A stretch of DNA of 64,000 bases from positions 13,888,144 through 13,952,143 of the forward strand of contig CM055114.1 in NCBI GenBank assembly GCA_029204225.1. The letters run 5' to 3'. Position numbers and translations under genes: made by a program. Below the pieces are notes generated by a model. The model saw only the letters and a list, made by a program, of their open reading frames with translations. It was not told the origin of the DNA and did not search any database. The first letter of the stretch is position 1; each line of letters begins with the position of its first letter. Source of the stretch: Diphasiastrum complanatum (taxonomy: Eukaryota; Streptophyta; Lycopodiopsida; Lycopodiales; Lycopodiaceae). Positions 25,340 through 37,197 of the stretch are shown here, piece after piece.

Positions 25340-26400
25340 ACCTTATATGTGCATGATACGTTGCTCTTCAGAAACAATACTAATTTGGTCAAGGATTCTA
25401 AGCAGATGCTGTTTTCAGAGTTCGACATGATTGATTTGGGCGAAGCTCACTTTTGTTTGGACATTCAAATCCACAGAGACAGAGCGAGACGACTAATTTA
25501 CATCACTCAAGAAAGGTATCTTCACAATGTTCTTAACAGATACAATCTAATGAATTGTAAATTAGCTCACTCACCGATGGATCCAAGCCTACATTTGTCA
25601 AAGGACCAATGTCCCCAGACCAAGCAAGAAGAGGAGCAGATGACAGAGTATCCTTATCGATCGATACTTGGATCTCTCATGTACGCAATGGTCTGTACAA
25701 GAGCAAATATCTCTTTTGCAGTAAGCTCACTCAGCCAATATATGGCTAATCCTAGCATTACCCATTGGAAGGCTCTCATAAGAGTCATGAGATATATTTG
25801 AGCTACCATGGACTAGTGCATCTGCTATGGAGATGTCAGCAATGACAATCTTCATCAGCTCAGTGGATATTCTGATGCAAGCTGGAGAGGAGATGTAGAC
25901 AATCGTACATCCACCTATTCACACAGATCGGGACTTCAAGTCAAGTCCTGTAATGATGCTAGTTGGCATCATTAAAGGATGACTATAAGAGTATTTCAAA
26001 AGGCTGCACCATAGTCACAAATGTCGTAGTTCTATGGGTAAGCAAGAAGCAAACGATCACTGCACAATCATCTGTGAAGCTGAATATGTCGTTTTGTGAC
26101 TCCAATGAACTGACATGACTCAAGCAGTCTCCTAGACAGACTGGGAGAGAGCGCTAATGAGCCGTTGATCCTGTCCGTGGACAAACCTCTGCCATACACC
26201 TGACAAAGGACCCTGTGTTTCATTCAGAGATGAAGCACATTGTGATCAAGTACCACTTGATCAGAGACATGGTTGAGAAAGACCAGCTGAGAACTGTATT
26301 CATTTTGACCAACAAATGGTTGCTAATATATTCACAAACCCCTAGATAAGGGATTGTTTGAAGGACAAAGAGCAAGTCCTAGGAATCACAAGACTACCAT
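25340..26400 (+). mobile_element. Ty1/copia pol 3' part (reverse transcriptase end and RNase H)
   Basis: The frame 25349-25801 carries late reverse-transcriptase sequence (MIDLGEAHFCLDIQI, SPMDPSLHLSKDQCPQ, YRSILGSLMYAMVCTRANI). RNase H sequence follows with many stops (GYSDASWRGD near 25870, KDPVFHSEMKHI near 26210). A purine-rich tract GAGAGGGAG at about 26407 could be the polypurine tract before an LTR. Confidence 0.75.
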
Positions 26401-26410
26401 GCTTTGAGAG

Positions 26411-26961
26411 GGAGCTGAAGAAACATCAAGTTTCTATCCACAAAGCACTAGTAGCTCTTGATCAACATACCTGTAAAAATACACGCAAAAAGCCAACAGG
26501 CTTTGTCTGAAGGAAAACAAGAGTCAAGGCACCAAGATCTAGCTATCAATCAATCTCCACAAGACACAGAGAGAAGAGGTTGGGCGCCCTCCTCTAAGAG
26601 AGAGAGAGGAAAAACAACAACACAAGTAATGAAGAGCAATGCTTAGCCAAAACTGGAATATCGTGACACAATAAGCCAATATGTACTCAGTTAGAATTAA
26701 AGAGGAATCACTGTGTTACTATACTTGTGGGTCCTATCAGTAGATAAGGACCAGTTGGCCTCACCACGAGGCGAGTCGATGGGACACTGCGTCCCGTCAA
26801 CGGCAACCTGGGCCATGCATGGGTTGCCTTAATAAAGAACTATATGTACAATGTAAATTCATTTTGAGAAATACAATTGCTATGTGAGCTTGTTGTGGAG
26901 AGTGTTTGCTGGTTGTGTTACTGTGTAGATGATCAGTGTACTGTTTGAAGAAATTCTAAGC
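26411..26961 (+). mobile_element. LTR between two copia remnants, followed by a primer-binding site
   Basis: The segment lies between the 3' end of a copia pol (left) and a primer-binding site TGGTATCAGAGCCGT at 26962-26976 followed by a second copia interior (right). By position it is both the 3' LTR of the left element and the 5' LTR of the right one. It contains AATAAA near 26831. Exact ends were not determined. Confidence 0.5.
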
Positions 26962-29160
26962 TGGTATCAGAGCCGTACAGGGAGTGTACACAATACAGTA
27001 TCGCCGTTTGAAGAGAGCTTCGGGAGAAGAGCAATCTTCTGAGAGTTCGAGGTTTACGGCGGATTGAAGACTATGAACAGGAAGCTAGATGAGATTTGTG
27101 AGAAAAACTCTAGTTTGGGATTTGGAAGCATAAAATCGCAGTTATCTCTTTGTTCTGGGCTATTTTTGGAGCTGTAAAAGCTTGTTGGAGGGCACCTTGA
27201 TCAGTTAAATAGACTATCAAGAGGCCGTGGAAGGCGCTGCAAATAGAATGTTGGATTTGCATGAGCTGGGTGGCTGCCATAGCTAAGAAGCTCATGAAGG
27301 AGAAGGAGGCCGGCGAGGACAGGGCGCACGCCCTCACTCTTGCTAATCCCTTGTGTATCTGAGTGGCCAGCGATTAGAGGGGCTTATATTAGCGCGCCAG
27401 ATTGCGCATCACTGTAGGATCAAAGGACAACAGATCAATGGTCAAGATCAAGTCTCAAGGATAAACAATAGATCATTGGATCCTGATAAGCCATTGGATT
27501 TTTTTTAAGTCCATTGTGAACTTCAAAGAAAGGGGCCTGAAGTGCAATTCACATTGCAACTTCTTTAAAAAATGACAGTTTGAAGTGAGAGTTGGTTCAA
27601 ATTCACTGAAGGGTCGAGTTTCTTCATTAAGAAGAAATAGTTCAAAAAATTCAAAGTGTCTCTAATTGCATCTCCCTTGGCCTTTGTACATCACTATTGG
27701 TCTCGACATACATTTTTTAGCCTACGGTTGCAGTTTCAGACATTTTTGGGATGGCAAACATGGGAGAGTCCCATTTTGAGTGAATAGTAGCAAATTGGAC
27801 GAGATTTTCAACTATGCAGATGTAGGAGGAGCAACAACGAGAAATGGTGAAAGTTAGACATCAAAATACTGACAATCAAGCACTTGCGACATGCCAAAAA
27901 CAAAGCAAAGGCAAGGGCAAGAAGAAGTCTAAGCAGCAATTTGCCAAGACTCAGGAGGATGAGGGGTCTTCCAGCAAAACCAAGAAGAAGGGAAAATGCT
28001 TGCATTGCTGCAAAAAGGGCCATTGGAAGAGCGAATGCTGAAAATTCTTGGCGTAATCAAGCAAGGGGAAACCAAAACAAGCAGGTAACCTTGCCGATGA
28101 AGGTGAGATTGAAGACTCTATCATCTTCATATCAGCATTGTCATCTAATCAAGATGATCAAGCATGGGAGCCGCAAGACACATGACAGGTAACAAAGATT
28201 GGTTCAGCAGCTTGAGAGAGTTGGATAATGGAACGTCTGTTTCACAAGCAAATGGTGATGTGTGCAAGATCAAGGAGATGTACCGTGGGATACATTTTCA
28301 CCTGGAAGTCGATCACCTGATAGAAAGCTCTTTAAGTAGCCTGAGAGATTGGTGGAGAGCCGCGACATGGATGACTTTCCAGGATCATCTAGCCAGGGAG
28401 AGCTACGAAGATCAACAAGAGAAAAGACACAACCTGAAAGGTATGAAGCAAATTATGCTCTCTTATCTAGCATTATTCAAAGCAAAGAACCTTTGACTTA
28501 TGTTGAGGTGAAGGATGATGACATTTGGGTCAAGGCCATGGGAGAGGAGATGAAGTCAATTGCTAAGCATAGCACATGGGACTTAGTGGAACCACCAGTT
28601 GGCAAGAAACCCATTGGTTGTAAATGGGTATACATGACTAAGTACCATGCAGATGGAAGTATAGCAAAGCACATAGCAAGATTGGTGATCAAAGGTTATG
28701 CACAAAGTAAAGGCATTGACTATGAGGAGACCTTTCCGCCAGTATGTAAGCGGAATACTCTATGCCTACTTGTTGCTTTAACTTCACATTTTGGTTGGCC
28801 TTTGCATCAGATGATGTGAAATCTGCTTTTCTAAATGGTGAGTTAGAAGAAGAGGTGTTCATGGATTAACCTGAAGGCTTTGTAGCGAAAGGACAGGAGA
28901 ATAAAGTCTGTCGCTTGAAGAAAACACTTTATGGTCTTAAACAGGCACCACACACGTGCGTGGTACAGCAAGTTTGATGCCTACTTCCGTTCTAAGTGGA
29001 TGGTGAGAACACATTTTGATCTGAATCTTTATGTCTTATGCTTTGATGGTATGGTTGTTTTGATTGCTCTTTATGTTGATGACTTGATTATCACGGAGAT
29101 TTTGTGCCTCGAAAAAAAATTATTCGACAACAAAAAGAGAAGCACTTGGAATGATTTTTA
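26962..29160 (+). mobile_element. Ty1/copia element, degenerate gag to reverse transcriptase
   Basis: After the primer-binding site, gag zinc-knuckle sequence CLHCCKKGHWKSEC ends at 28041. Degenerate protease (GAARHMTGNKDWFSSL) is at 28164. Most of integrase is missing: the frame jumps to the linker and reverse transcriptase at 28349-28819 (KWVYMTKYHADGSI, ARLVIKGYAQSKGIDYEETF). Sequence continues broken to LYVDDLIITE near 29080. A TAA at 28867 sits where the copia motif Q-P-E-G has Gln. It ends abruptly against gypsy sequence near 29165. Confidence 0.8.
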
Positions 29161-29169
29161 CTATAAAAA

Positions 29170-29580
29170 AATTTCGACATGGGATATGCGTTTATATTCC
29201 ATGTTGATCATTATGCTTTAAAGTATCTTGTTAATAAACTTGATTTATTTGGTCGAATTGCTCGCTGGACTTTATTGCTACAAGAGTTCACTTATCAAGC
29301 TGAGCTTTGTCAAGGAAAGTATCATACTAATGTTGATTGTCTTTCATGGCTTAGTACGGGAAAGACTGAAGAAGCGTTGAATGATGACTTTCCAGATGAA
29401 AATTTATTCGAGATATCTTCTACGAATTCTTTATATCCTAACATTATTATTTATCTTAGTAAGGATCAGATATATCCTGATGGATATGATTTGGAGAAGA
29501 AGACAATATTTCAATATAAGATTGCATTATGGATTATGGGTGCCGAGAAAATATTCAAAAAACTCTTGGGTTTTGATGCA
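29170..29580 (+). mobile_element. Ty3/gypsy RNase H and integrase zinc-region fragment
   Basis: The frame 29179-29697 starts with RNase H sequence (VDHYALKYLVNK, ARWTLLLQEFTYQAELCQGK, HTNVDCLSWLS) and continues toward the integrase N-terminal region (GYDLEKKTIFQYK). It abuts copia sequence on the left, making a mosaic junction near 29165. Confidence 0.75.
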
Positions 29581-29589
29581 TCCATCATC

Positions 29590-31060
29590 AAGAGGAGCAT
29601 TTTGAAAAAGCAAAAGGTCAAAACTATCATTTCGATCTTATTGGAAGGCCAGAATTTTGGATTTCAGAACATCATCAAGAGAAAAATCTATTTCTAAAAT
29701 TCTAGTCCAACATGTATATATGCATTCAGAGATAAATGTGCAAGGATTCAACCATCAAGATCACAAAAAAAGCAATTGTGAGTATTGATATTTTTATACG
29801 TAGATTTTTGTCATTCATAAATATCTAATAGTAAACTTGTCAATCTGATCATTTTTCTCTTGCAAATTTATATCCATCCAACATAAATGAATGGGAGCCG
29901 AGTGGATCTTTAGCATGTGTGTTAGATGTTATTCACACTGATATTGGACAACTGCAATATCGAGGTAGAACTGCAACAGATCTAGCTGATAGTGGAATCT
30001 TTTTTTATGAATCAATGTACATTCTTGATACAAAATTAAAATTTTGAACAAATAGTACCAATTCCATTATCTAGTTTTGAAAGTGATGAATGGATTGCAC
30101 CAGATGCTACAGTTTCAGAATCATTTCGTTGCAATGAGATCAATTTCATTCATGTTAATTTGGTTGGAACACTTACATTTAGTGACATTTTGGGGTCTAA
30201 ATTTTTTTTTTCAATTATCGTAATGTTAGAAATGATTTAAATTTGACAATTACTATAATTGTACATATATTAACATGCTAACTTGTTGAGAATCTTCTAA
30301 AAATACTTACTTGCAGCTAGACAATATTGTGAGAGATAATGAAATTCAGATTGTGTTGAAATATTTGTCTATGTTGATCAATTTCAAAAAAAAAAAATCA
30401 AAATAATGTTCTTGTTGGTTGGCCACACTCACGATCAAATTAATCACATGTCTATTTTTTTTTAAAGGTTTAAATGCAAAAAAAATATTCTCTTTATCAA
30501 TGCTTCAAAATATTATTGAGAAATTATATGTGCCAAAATCATTTGTCACATATAATTTTTGAGAGTATATTAAGACATCTAGTAAGACAATGTTGTATAG
30601 CTAATATTTTAGTTTAAAATTAAGTGTAAGAAACTGGTACTTCATTCTTGTGGAATAAACAATATTCGAATTTACCATCATGGTTACCTCTTAAAGGAGT
30701 TCAACAACTTTTGTTTAATATGTCTTTTGATTAAGTCAAGATCGTAGCATTGCCTGCTTTAAAATCCATGTTAGAAAAATATAAGACTCCAAAAGAACAA
30801 TAGGAGATTGACCTAATTGCATCATTAAACTTTTTGAAATCAAGCACTCGATCAACTTTTCAATTTTTTTCACAAACTTGATTAGCATTGATAGATAGAC
30901 TTTTGGAAGAACAAAAAATCAGTTTGCTCAACCTTGGAGATCCATCATCAATTAAAGGAATTCACTAGCATATCAAATATCCAATGACAATTGTTGAACC
31001 TTCAAATCTTTCAAAATAATGATTTTTTGTAACTTCTGCATGGCAAAAAAGAGAATGTTG
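29590..31060 (+). pseudogene. Family A gene, degenerate copy 2
   Basis: A frame reading HFDLIGRPEFWISEHHQ and GFNHQDHKKSN leads to a donor GTGAGT at 29775. The acceptor is TTGCAA instead of TTGCAG, followed by LYPSNINEWEP and VLDVIHTDIGQLQYRG, which match the family A gene at 101 (LYPSNFFEW, IIDVIHSDIRILQYKG). EWIAPDATVSES matches EWISPDAAISEI. Beyond about 30330 the frame has repeated TAA, TAG and TGA codons (for example in LPALKSMLEKYKTPKEQ followed by TAG). The gene is dead. It lies on the same strand as gene C copy 2, 3.3 kb upstream of it; whether they are linked is unknown. Confidence 0.5.
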
Positions 31061-32870
31061 AAAATATGTCAAGTTTAGTGTTGAGAGGCGTTGTTGTCAA
31101 TCTGTTCTGTAGGTGTGCAACTGCAACTATTGCCTTAGCCCAAAATTGACTTGGCAACTGATCTTGTGCCATCATGCATCTCGCTTCTTCTCATGTTTAA
31201 TGATACATTCGCTTGTGCCAGAGTTGATCTTCGTTTTCTGATACATTTAGTATCAGAAAACTTGCTTGATACAAGTTACCTTCTCTGGATCCGACAGTCA
31301 ACAACTTGTTTGATTTTGTCTAAGAGATAATTCATGATCGGTATGAGGTTCCTTAGGTATATGAGAAAGGCATCCACCTTCATTAACTAACTTGTTAGTT
31401 CCAAGTCTATCTCTCAATGTATCCTTGGAACTAGCATTAGCAAATACATGCCTAATGCCTAATGAGAACCGTGCTCTATGCTTCTCATCACACGAATGTT
31501 CTCCCATGCAACATGAAGAATATCTCACTCTCCCTCTCATATCTTATGTGTAAAATAAGTATAAATTGCAAACTTCTCCATTACCCTTTCAAATGATTAT
31601 TATAATGGTCCAACTCACACCAAATTTCAGCTCAAAACTATGTCTATTTGATGCTCCAGCTCAAATTATCATTCACAACTGACTTGAGTCTTCTTGCTAT
31701 CTAATTTAATTATCTTGTGTATTATTCAATCATCAATCTAATAAGCTACTCAAGTAGCTGAGCCAACTAAGACGAACCAACTTATTTGTCAAGCCACCTT
31801 ACTATCATCACTTCTTGATTCAAGTGAACCATGGGGGGTATGGAATGTGCACCCACCCACTTTTCCCAAGATCATCAAATACCTTTTTGTAAAATTTTGT
31901 TTATGAATCAAGTAAGACTAACCATCTGGTCCTTAATTGCTCCTATAAAGCCCAAAAAAATATTTGTTTGTATGTAGTTTTATGTATAGTGCATGTATGA
32001 TGTTATTTTATCTTCTTCTTCTTTTTTATATTGTATCCTATATAATTAAATACTTGTCTTTATAAATCTTAACAAAAAGTGTCCTTATAAGAATGATCTA
32101 TTTTTCATAATGATGTCTATGATATTCTATATGAGTTGGTGAGCAACCACACGAATAATAGTTTATGTCGAATAAGAGGTCTAGTCAAATATAACAATTT
32201 ATATTTTGGGCACATTTATCAAGCCTCTACAATTTAATAATTGTGTGAAATACTTCTTGCAAACATATCATGACTCATGATTTGTGATATTTGCTATTGG
32301 TACTTTAGCTAGCTCCATGCAAGATACTCCTTGCATAGTCAACATAGCTTTTGTGGTGTTTGAACATAAAAAGTTGGAATAATTGATGAACTTGATGTGA
32401 AGAGACATTGTTTCATGCGCACTCAACTTTTACTTTATTAGATATAGTTTTTGTTTCCTTGTGCCCTTTTTATTTTGCTCCTCAAATATGAAAATTATTG
32501 GAACTCTTAGACCCCACTAAATATGTATGCAAAACATATTCTCATATTCCACATGTACATTTTCTAAAAAATGTTATTTGTTCTTCATGAAACTTTAGTG
32601 AATCTTTTGATAGGAAACTCTTCTCATATCGGGCTTTCCATATGAATTTGTATCCTTTGCAAGTAGCAACAATGAGAAACAAAATGCTCTTGGTTTCATG
32701 CAATTTTTCTTACGTCCTTATGTTATCTTAGTTATTAAGATAAAAACACATTGGACTTCAAAAATATCAACTTAAATGCATTACTAAGCATAGCAAGCTT
32801 TATATTTAGAGTAAAAATGTCCTTGAGACAAAAAGTTACAATGTTTCTGCAGAACACCTCAACAGACAAA
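31061..32870. other. Non-coding stretch with one perfect hairpin
   Basis: No gene was recognised. A 12-bp perfect inverted repeat (GTTTTCTGATAC / GTATCAGAAAAC) with a 5-base loop lies at 31233-31261. Confidence 0.5.
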
Positions 32871-32879
32871 TCTCGGTTT

Positions 32880-33430
32880 TACCAACAAAGTGCACAGTCT
32901 AATTGACAAAGGCTAACAAACGAACTTGAATGCAAAAGTTTCACGAACCATATCTTGTTGAAACTTGAAAGTTTTGCGAACAATATCTTGTTGAAACTCA
33001 AAAGTTTCACGAACAATAAATTGTTGCGAACAACAAACAATTGCGAACAGATAAACTGTCACGAACAATTTGCGAACAAAAACCATTCAAGTCTGGAAAC
33101 AGAATGTTTGTTGAATATCAACCATCTTAACGATTAGATCGATTGTTACAGAAGGAAGAAGGCCAAAAGACCTATCCTATAACAATATAAATACATGTGC
33201 ACTACTTGTTATAAACAACAACAAAGCAACAAGGCAGCAAAAGATGTATATTGAAGAATCAGAATCAAAATTATAAAAATTCGATTGATCAAAGTTTCTC
33301 AAAAGATAATTTTTTCTCAGTTGTTCTAATTGTCTAAAATTGTCTATCACACTCATGCAATATATCTCTTAAATCTGCATGCTTAATTCAATTGTCATGG
33401 CCTAGTCATTATAGATTTCCACAAAATCAA
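32880..33430. repeat. CGAACAA-rich stretch, possible LTR control region
   Basis: The word CACGAAC or GCGAACA occurs about eight times between 32885 and 33085, mixed with TTGTTGAAACT repeats. A TATAAATAC-like box lies near 33187. A degenerate copia integrase follows at 33435. This resembles the repeat-rich upstream half of an LTR, but no LTR ends were fixed. Confidence 0.4.
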
Positions 33431-33434
33431 TAAA

Positions 33435-33701
33435 TTAAGTAGTATAAAAGGCTTGATCGTTCTCCAAGAGAGAGAATAATCTCATCTTTTGTATGATAAG
33501 TGTATGTAAGATGGTAAATGGACTGGGATGTGTAATATTCATAGTGAATACTACAGCGACATATCTAGTTATCCAAAGATATTTGGGCAAATTGGCATCT
33601 AAAAACACCAATGGTGAAACGTTTTGGTCAAGGTTTGTGATTATAAATATTACTTTATCTTTCAGGCTCTTTGGATAACAATAAGCAATCAGATTAGACA
33701 A
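33435..33701 (-). mobile_element. Copia integrase remnant
   Basis: The - strand frame contains LDANLPKYLWITRYVAVVF, matching the copia integrase region that normally reads DANLPK.LWGEAV. Nothing else of the element is readable nearby. Confidence 0.5.
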
Positions 33702-33704
33702 CAG

Positions 33705-34385
33705 CTAGCAAATAGATTCATCAAACAGAATCGTATTGGCTAAAGATTTCTCTTAATCAAACACAGAGAATTAGTTCCTATCACAGAAAGCAAACAAAAC
33801 AGAGCATCAAACATGTTCATTAACTGAACACATAGCTCATTCAGAATTGAAAGAAGTTCTGCTTAAGGTTATGCTTAACAGCTTCGGCTAATCCCCTGCA
33901 GACATTAGTCAGGATTGTTGCTCATTGATGATGCCTGAAAATCCACATTAGAGTGACTGAAATTTAGTAAAACATGAGAAATATGTGTGATGCAGACAGA
34001 GCAGTATCACAAACAGTTACAGATCATATAGAGTATTTTCACTCAATTGATAAGAAGTAATGTTGTAAAAGATAGCAGAGGGAAAGAATGCTCAAGCTTA
34101 TAGAAACTGGCTCGTCTCTCTCTATTGATACTCAGATCTATGCAAATGCGTAAGTACAATGGCACGAAGTGTCAACCTTATAGGAACGATCACCAGTCTC
34201 AATGTCGTTTACCAACCGTTAAGATGTCGGTTGGGGTCCACTACTGCATCTCTAACCTAATTGTAACTTTACAAAGTGCAAAATAGGCCTTTACATGAAT
34301 TTAGGCACTATAGCACATATACATGTATAAAAATAAAAAAAATTTACAATATAAACAATAATTTTGGATAATGTGGGATCATGAG
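33705..34385. other. Non-coding stretch, no gene seen
   Basis: AT-rich sequence between a copia scrap and gene C copy 2. No frame or repeat was recognised. Confidence 0.4.
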
Positions 34386-34389
34386 GCTC

Positions 34390-35146
34390 CACATATCCTC
34401 TTCCTCAGCTGTGCAATGGTTCGCAAACAATTTCCACGTTAAAATAAAAAAAGATGACAAAATATCACGTAAAACAGGAAATATTCCATGCAAGTCGAGC
34501 ATTGGAGGATCTAAAGCTTGAAGATTTTTATCAAATTATTCTGGCAAACAATCTAAGGTTCAATACACGGTTTGGAAAGAAATTATTGCAACAATTCAAG
34601 ATTTCAAAGAAGAAGGTTCTATTCGTATACACAAAGTAGAAGTTTGGAAAAAGTTAGACAACATGGTGAAATACTTGAGAAAAGATAAATTTTCAAATAC
34701 TGATGTTCAAATAATACATAGCCAATGAATTTGTGGATGTAGTTCAGAGTGCATGGGGTGTTGATCATATAACACATCATATGGTAAGATTTTGATTTTA
34801 CACTACGATAGACAAATACGTGCAATTAAATTAGATACTTTTGGTACTGATTTAGATTATGTTTTTATGACATGCAGCACATATTACGATATCATTCGAC
34901 ATTCTTTGCAAGAAATAGTAGAAGTCTTAGCATATGGTCATCGTAAGGAATGGAAAAATCTCATTGGCAAGCAAGAGCAACATTTTATAAAAGTACACAA
35001 CATGGTGGGACTAGCACAAAAAACACCTATATACTGCAACTTTTCCAATGGTTTTACAAAAGAATCTAAATTCATCATAATACAAAATCGACAGATTATA
35101 AAAAATTTCAAAAAGCATGCAAATATATACAAGCCAGTAGGCTATA
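34390..35146 (+). pseudogene. Gene C, copy 2: candidate transposase
   Basis: This aligns with gene C copy 1 over its C-terminal half. GNIPCKSSIGGSKA then RFL matches GNVPNKPSIGGAKARRFL, and KVEVWKKLDNMVKYLRKDK matches KGQVWTNLDKLIGVIRKEN. FVDVVQSAWG matches FVKSVHDCWG after a one-base frame change near 34730. The intron 34784-34877 (GTAAGA..CATGCAG) sits at the same place as in copy 1. The last exon reads RSLSIWSS, TAA (CAA in copy 1), GMEKSHWQARATFYKS, then LFQWFYK and ends at TAG 35144. Stops at 34519, 34944 and 35067 disable it. The N-terminal half is not recognisable upstream. Confidence 0.6.
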
Positions 35147-35207
35147 GACACATAATAAAATTTTGTATATTAAATAAAAATATTTACAAAGTACAATTCA
35201 CCAGTAT

Positions 35208-36722
35208 CTAATCTGCTTCCGATAGTTTCTCCAATGAAAGTTGCAACTTAAAATCATGCAACAATTTTGTTCTTTTGTATGGATCCAATAGCTCATAGTT
35301 TTCATGCTTACTCAGAGCAACGTAAGCAGCATACACTACAAAATGAGATGATCTGAGCATGGAATTTACTGGTCCATATCCTAAAATTTTAACCGCAATA
35401 GTTTTCTTTACAAAAATTATTTTATGCACCTTATTAAAATTATGTCCTCCAAGAAAATGAGACAGTGCCTTGATTGCCATAATCAGAGTTTCACCATGTT
35501 GATGAAACTTTGAATGGGCAACACTTATCTCATTATTCTTGAGGGACTTTAGATAGTGCCCGAGTGTATGATCTCTTGAAACTTCTCTCGCAGAAGATCT
35601 CTGCCCTCCTCAACGAATTGCGAAATCATCAAGGAAAATTGTTTCCTGAAATGATAAAAAACAAAGTAAGCTCCAGTATATAATCTGACATAACAAATCT
35701 ACTAGTACTTGATAAGAGACAAAAACTTACGCATTCGGCTTTGTCTTCTCTGATTACAGTCTCTCCAATATTATGTCCACCTTTTGATGTCAATATTGTT
35801 GGTGAATAGACAGTTGGCTGTGGAAAACCAAGTTGAATTTGGATTCTAAGAAACTCCTCCTCAGAAGGTAGATCATCTTCTTTGTTGCACATTTCTTCCA
35901 CAACCATTTTCAAGCAATCTTTCCCTGAATAAAACTTATCATTATGTACATCGTCAACACCAGGGAGAAGATCATCAACATCAAAATCAATTATATCCAA
36001 AAATTCATCAAGCTCTTTGCTCAAAATGCAAAGAGTCTCAGCTTCAGTGAAGTCAAAAAGATCCGATATATCCGATTTTGTCAAAAAGGAATTATTATCT
36101 ATATTATAAGTAGGCAAAATGATCAAAGATTTATCAGAAGGAGAAAGGATAGTGGGTGTTCTAGGGTCTATAAAAGTAGCCTATTTTGAGCAAGATCAAA
36201 ATCAGAACAATCATCTAAATTAACACTCGTGTCAATAAAAAAGACATCTATATCTACAATCTTTGACCTTTCGGACTTTGTACCACTAGAAGAAGCTGCT
36301 TCAGAAGTGGAAGGCATAGAGTCTGAATTGTTAGAAAAATTTAACAAAAAGAAAAAAACAAAAGCAGACTGAAAATCAATAAATCTACATTTTTTATTAT
36401 GAATTGGGCACTCATCTACAGACTTGAAATCATTATGTAACTTGGTAAACATTCTGTCAAGCTCAGCTTTGTAGATATGCTTGTCGAGTGCCACCAGGTC
36501 CTGATAATGAATCATGTCTTTATTCTGAGACCTGAATAACGGAGTACTGAGTAGGGACCTAAATATGAGATATATCTCAAAAAATGTCTCCACACAAAGG
36601 CCCTCAGTTATAGAAGGTAGAATAAAAAGAAAATGAGAAAAAAGAGATTTGAAATAGTCCAACCTATCAGTACTACCAAATTCATTTAAAAAAGAAAGCA
36701 AACTGGATTCAAAATTAGACAT
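35208..36722 (-). pseudogene. Gene B, copy 2: unknown protein of the two-gene element
   Basis: Exon 1 runs from ATG at 36722 (MSNFESSLLSFL) to 35731, with a frameshift near 36170. An intron of 85 bp (35730-35646, GTAAGT..ATTTCAG) follows. Exon 2 is 35645-35208, with a TGA near 35611. Total length is about 476 residues. Matching blocks with copy 1 include HYQDLV, the acidic middle (DFTEAETLCILSKELDEFLD against DTEDVLNLREDEILSIFAQN), GGHNIGET against GGHDISRA, LGHYLKSLKNNEI against LSHYLKNFQNNEI, and IMAIKALSHFLGG. It faces gene C copy 2 tail to tail with about 60 bp between stops, as in copy 1. No known domain was recognised. Confidence 0.6.
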
Positions 36723-36834
36723 TTTAAACAAAAATAATAGAACTAAAGTTCCAAATATCGCTCTCAAGCGCAAACCCCAAGTCAGACAAGCACATCAAGG
36801 CAATGTGCACTCGAGAGAGATATTGGAAGCTGGA

Positions 36835-36987
36835 GTATCGGATCCGAGCGCAAGAACAACTAGCAGGAAAGAAAAGGGATATGAAACGCGCTTGAATGCA
36901 ATACCGGAGGATGCAGTATCGGATCCAGACGCATAATAGTCAACGAGACGTAATGAGAGCAAGCGGCGCGCTTGAATTGATATTCGG
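36835..36987 (-). promoter_or_regulatory. Motif cluster upstream of gene B copy 2
   Basis: Copies of the GCGCGCTGAATCGATATCGG-like motif lie at 36835-36852, 36885-36907, 36916-36932 and 36965-36987, in alternating orientation. They sit just upstream of the B start at 36722. The best copy, GGCGCGCTTGAATTGATATT, closely matches GGCGCGCTGAATCGATATCA in copy 1 at 2976. Confidence 0.6.
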
Positions 36988-37024
36988 CAAAGCAATTGTA
37001 AATTTGTGTGAAAATCCGAGCCGA

Positions 37025-37197
37025 AAAAGACCTATTTACCCCTGCAGCCCACAACCAAATTTGATGCACAAATATCAAGGCTAACTAACTCTTAGAACTC
37101 GCCCACTCAAGATTAGTGAGTTTTCTCAAAAAAAACTTGCCAATCTGGGTGTTGTTTAGATCAATGCTTTAATCTCTTGTACTTGGCTCTGATACCA
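37025..37197 (-). mobile_element. Copia primer-binding site and truncated leader
   Basis: Read on the - strand, TGGTATCAGAGCCAAGTAC begins at 37197 and is followed by leader sequence almost identical to that at 43206-43380 on the + strand. The leader stops near 37025, where the B/C element begins. Confidence 0.7.

Noticed and set aside
3297-35069. Stop codons recoded as Gln or repaired by U-to-C RNA editing
   Set aside because: Such editing is known for organelle transcripts of some seed-free plants, not for nuclear genes. Intact DPE2 and DUF760 genes here use normal stops, and frameshifts in the same elements point to decay.
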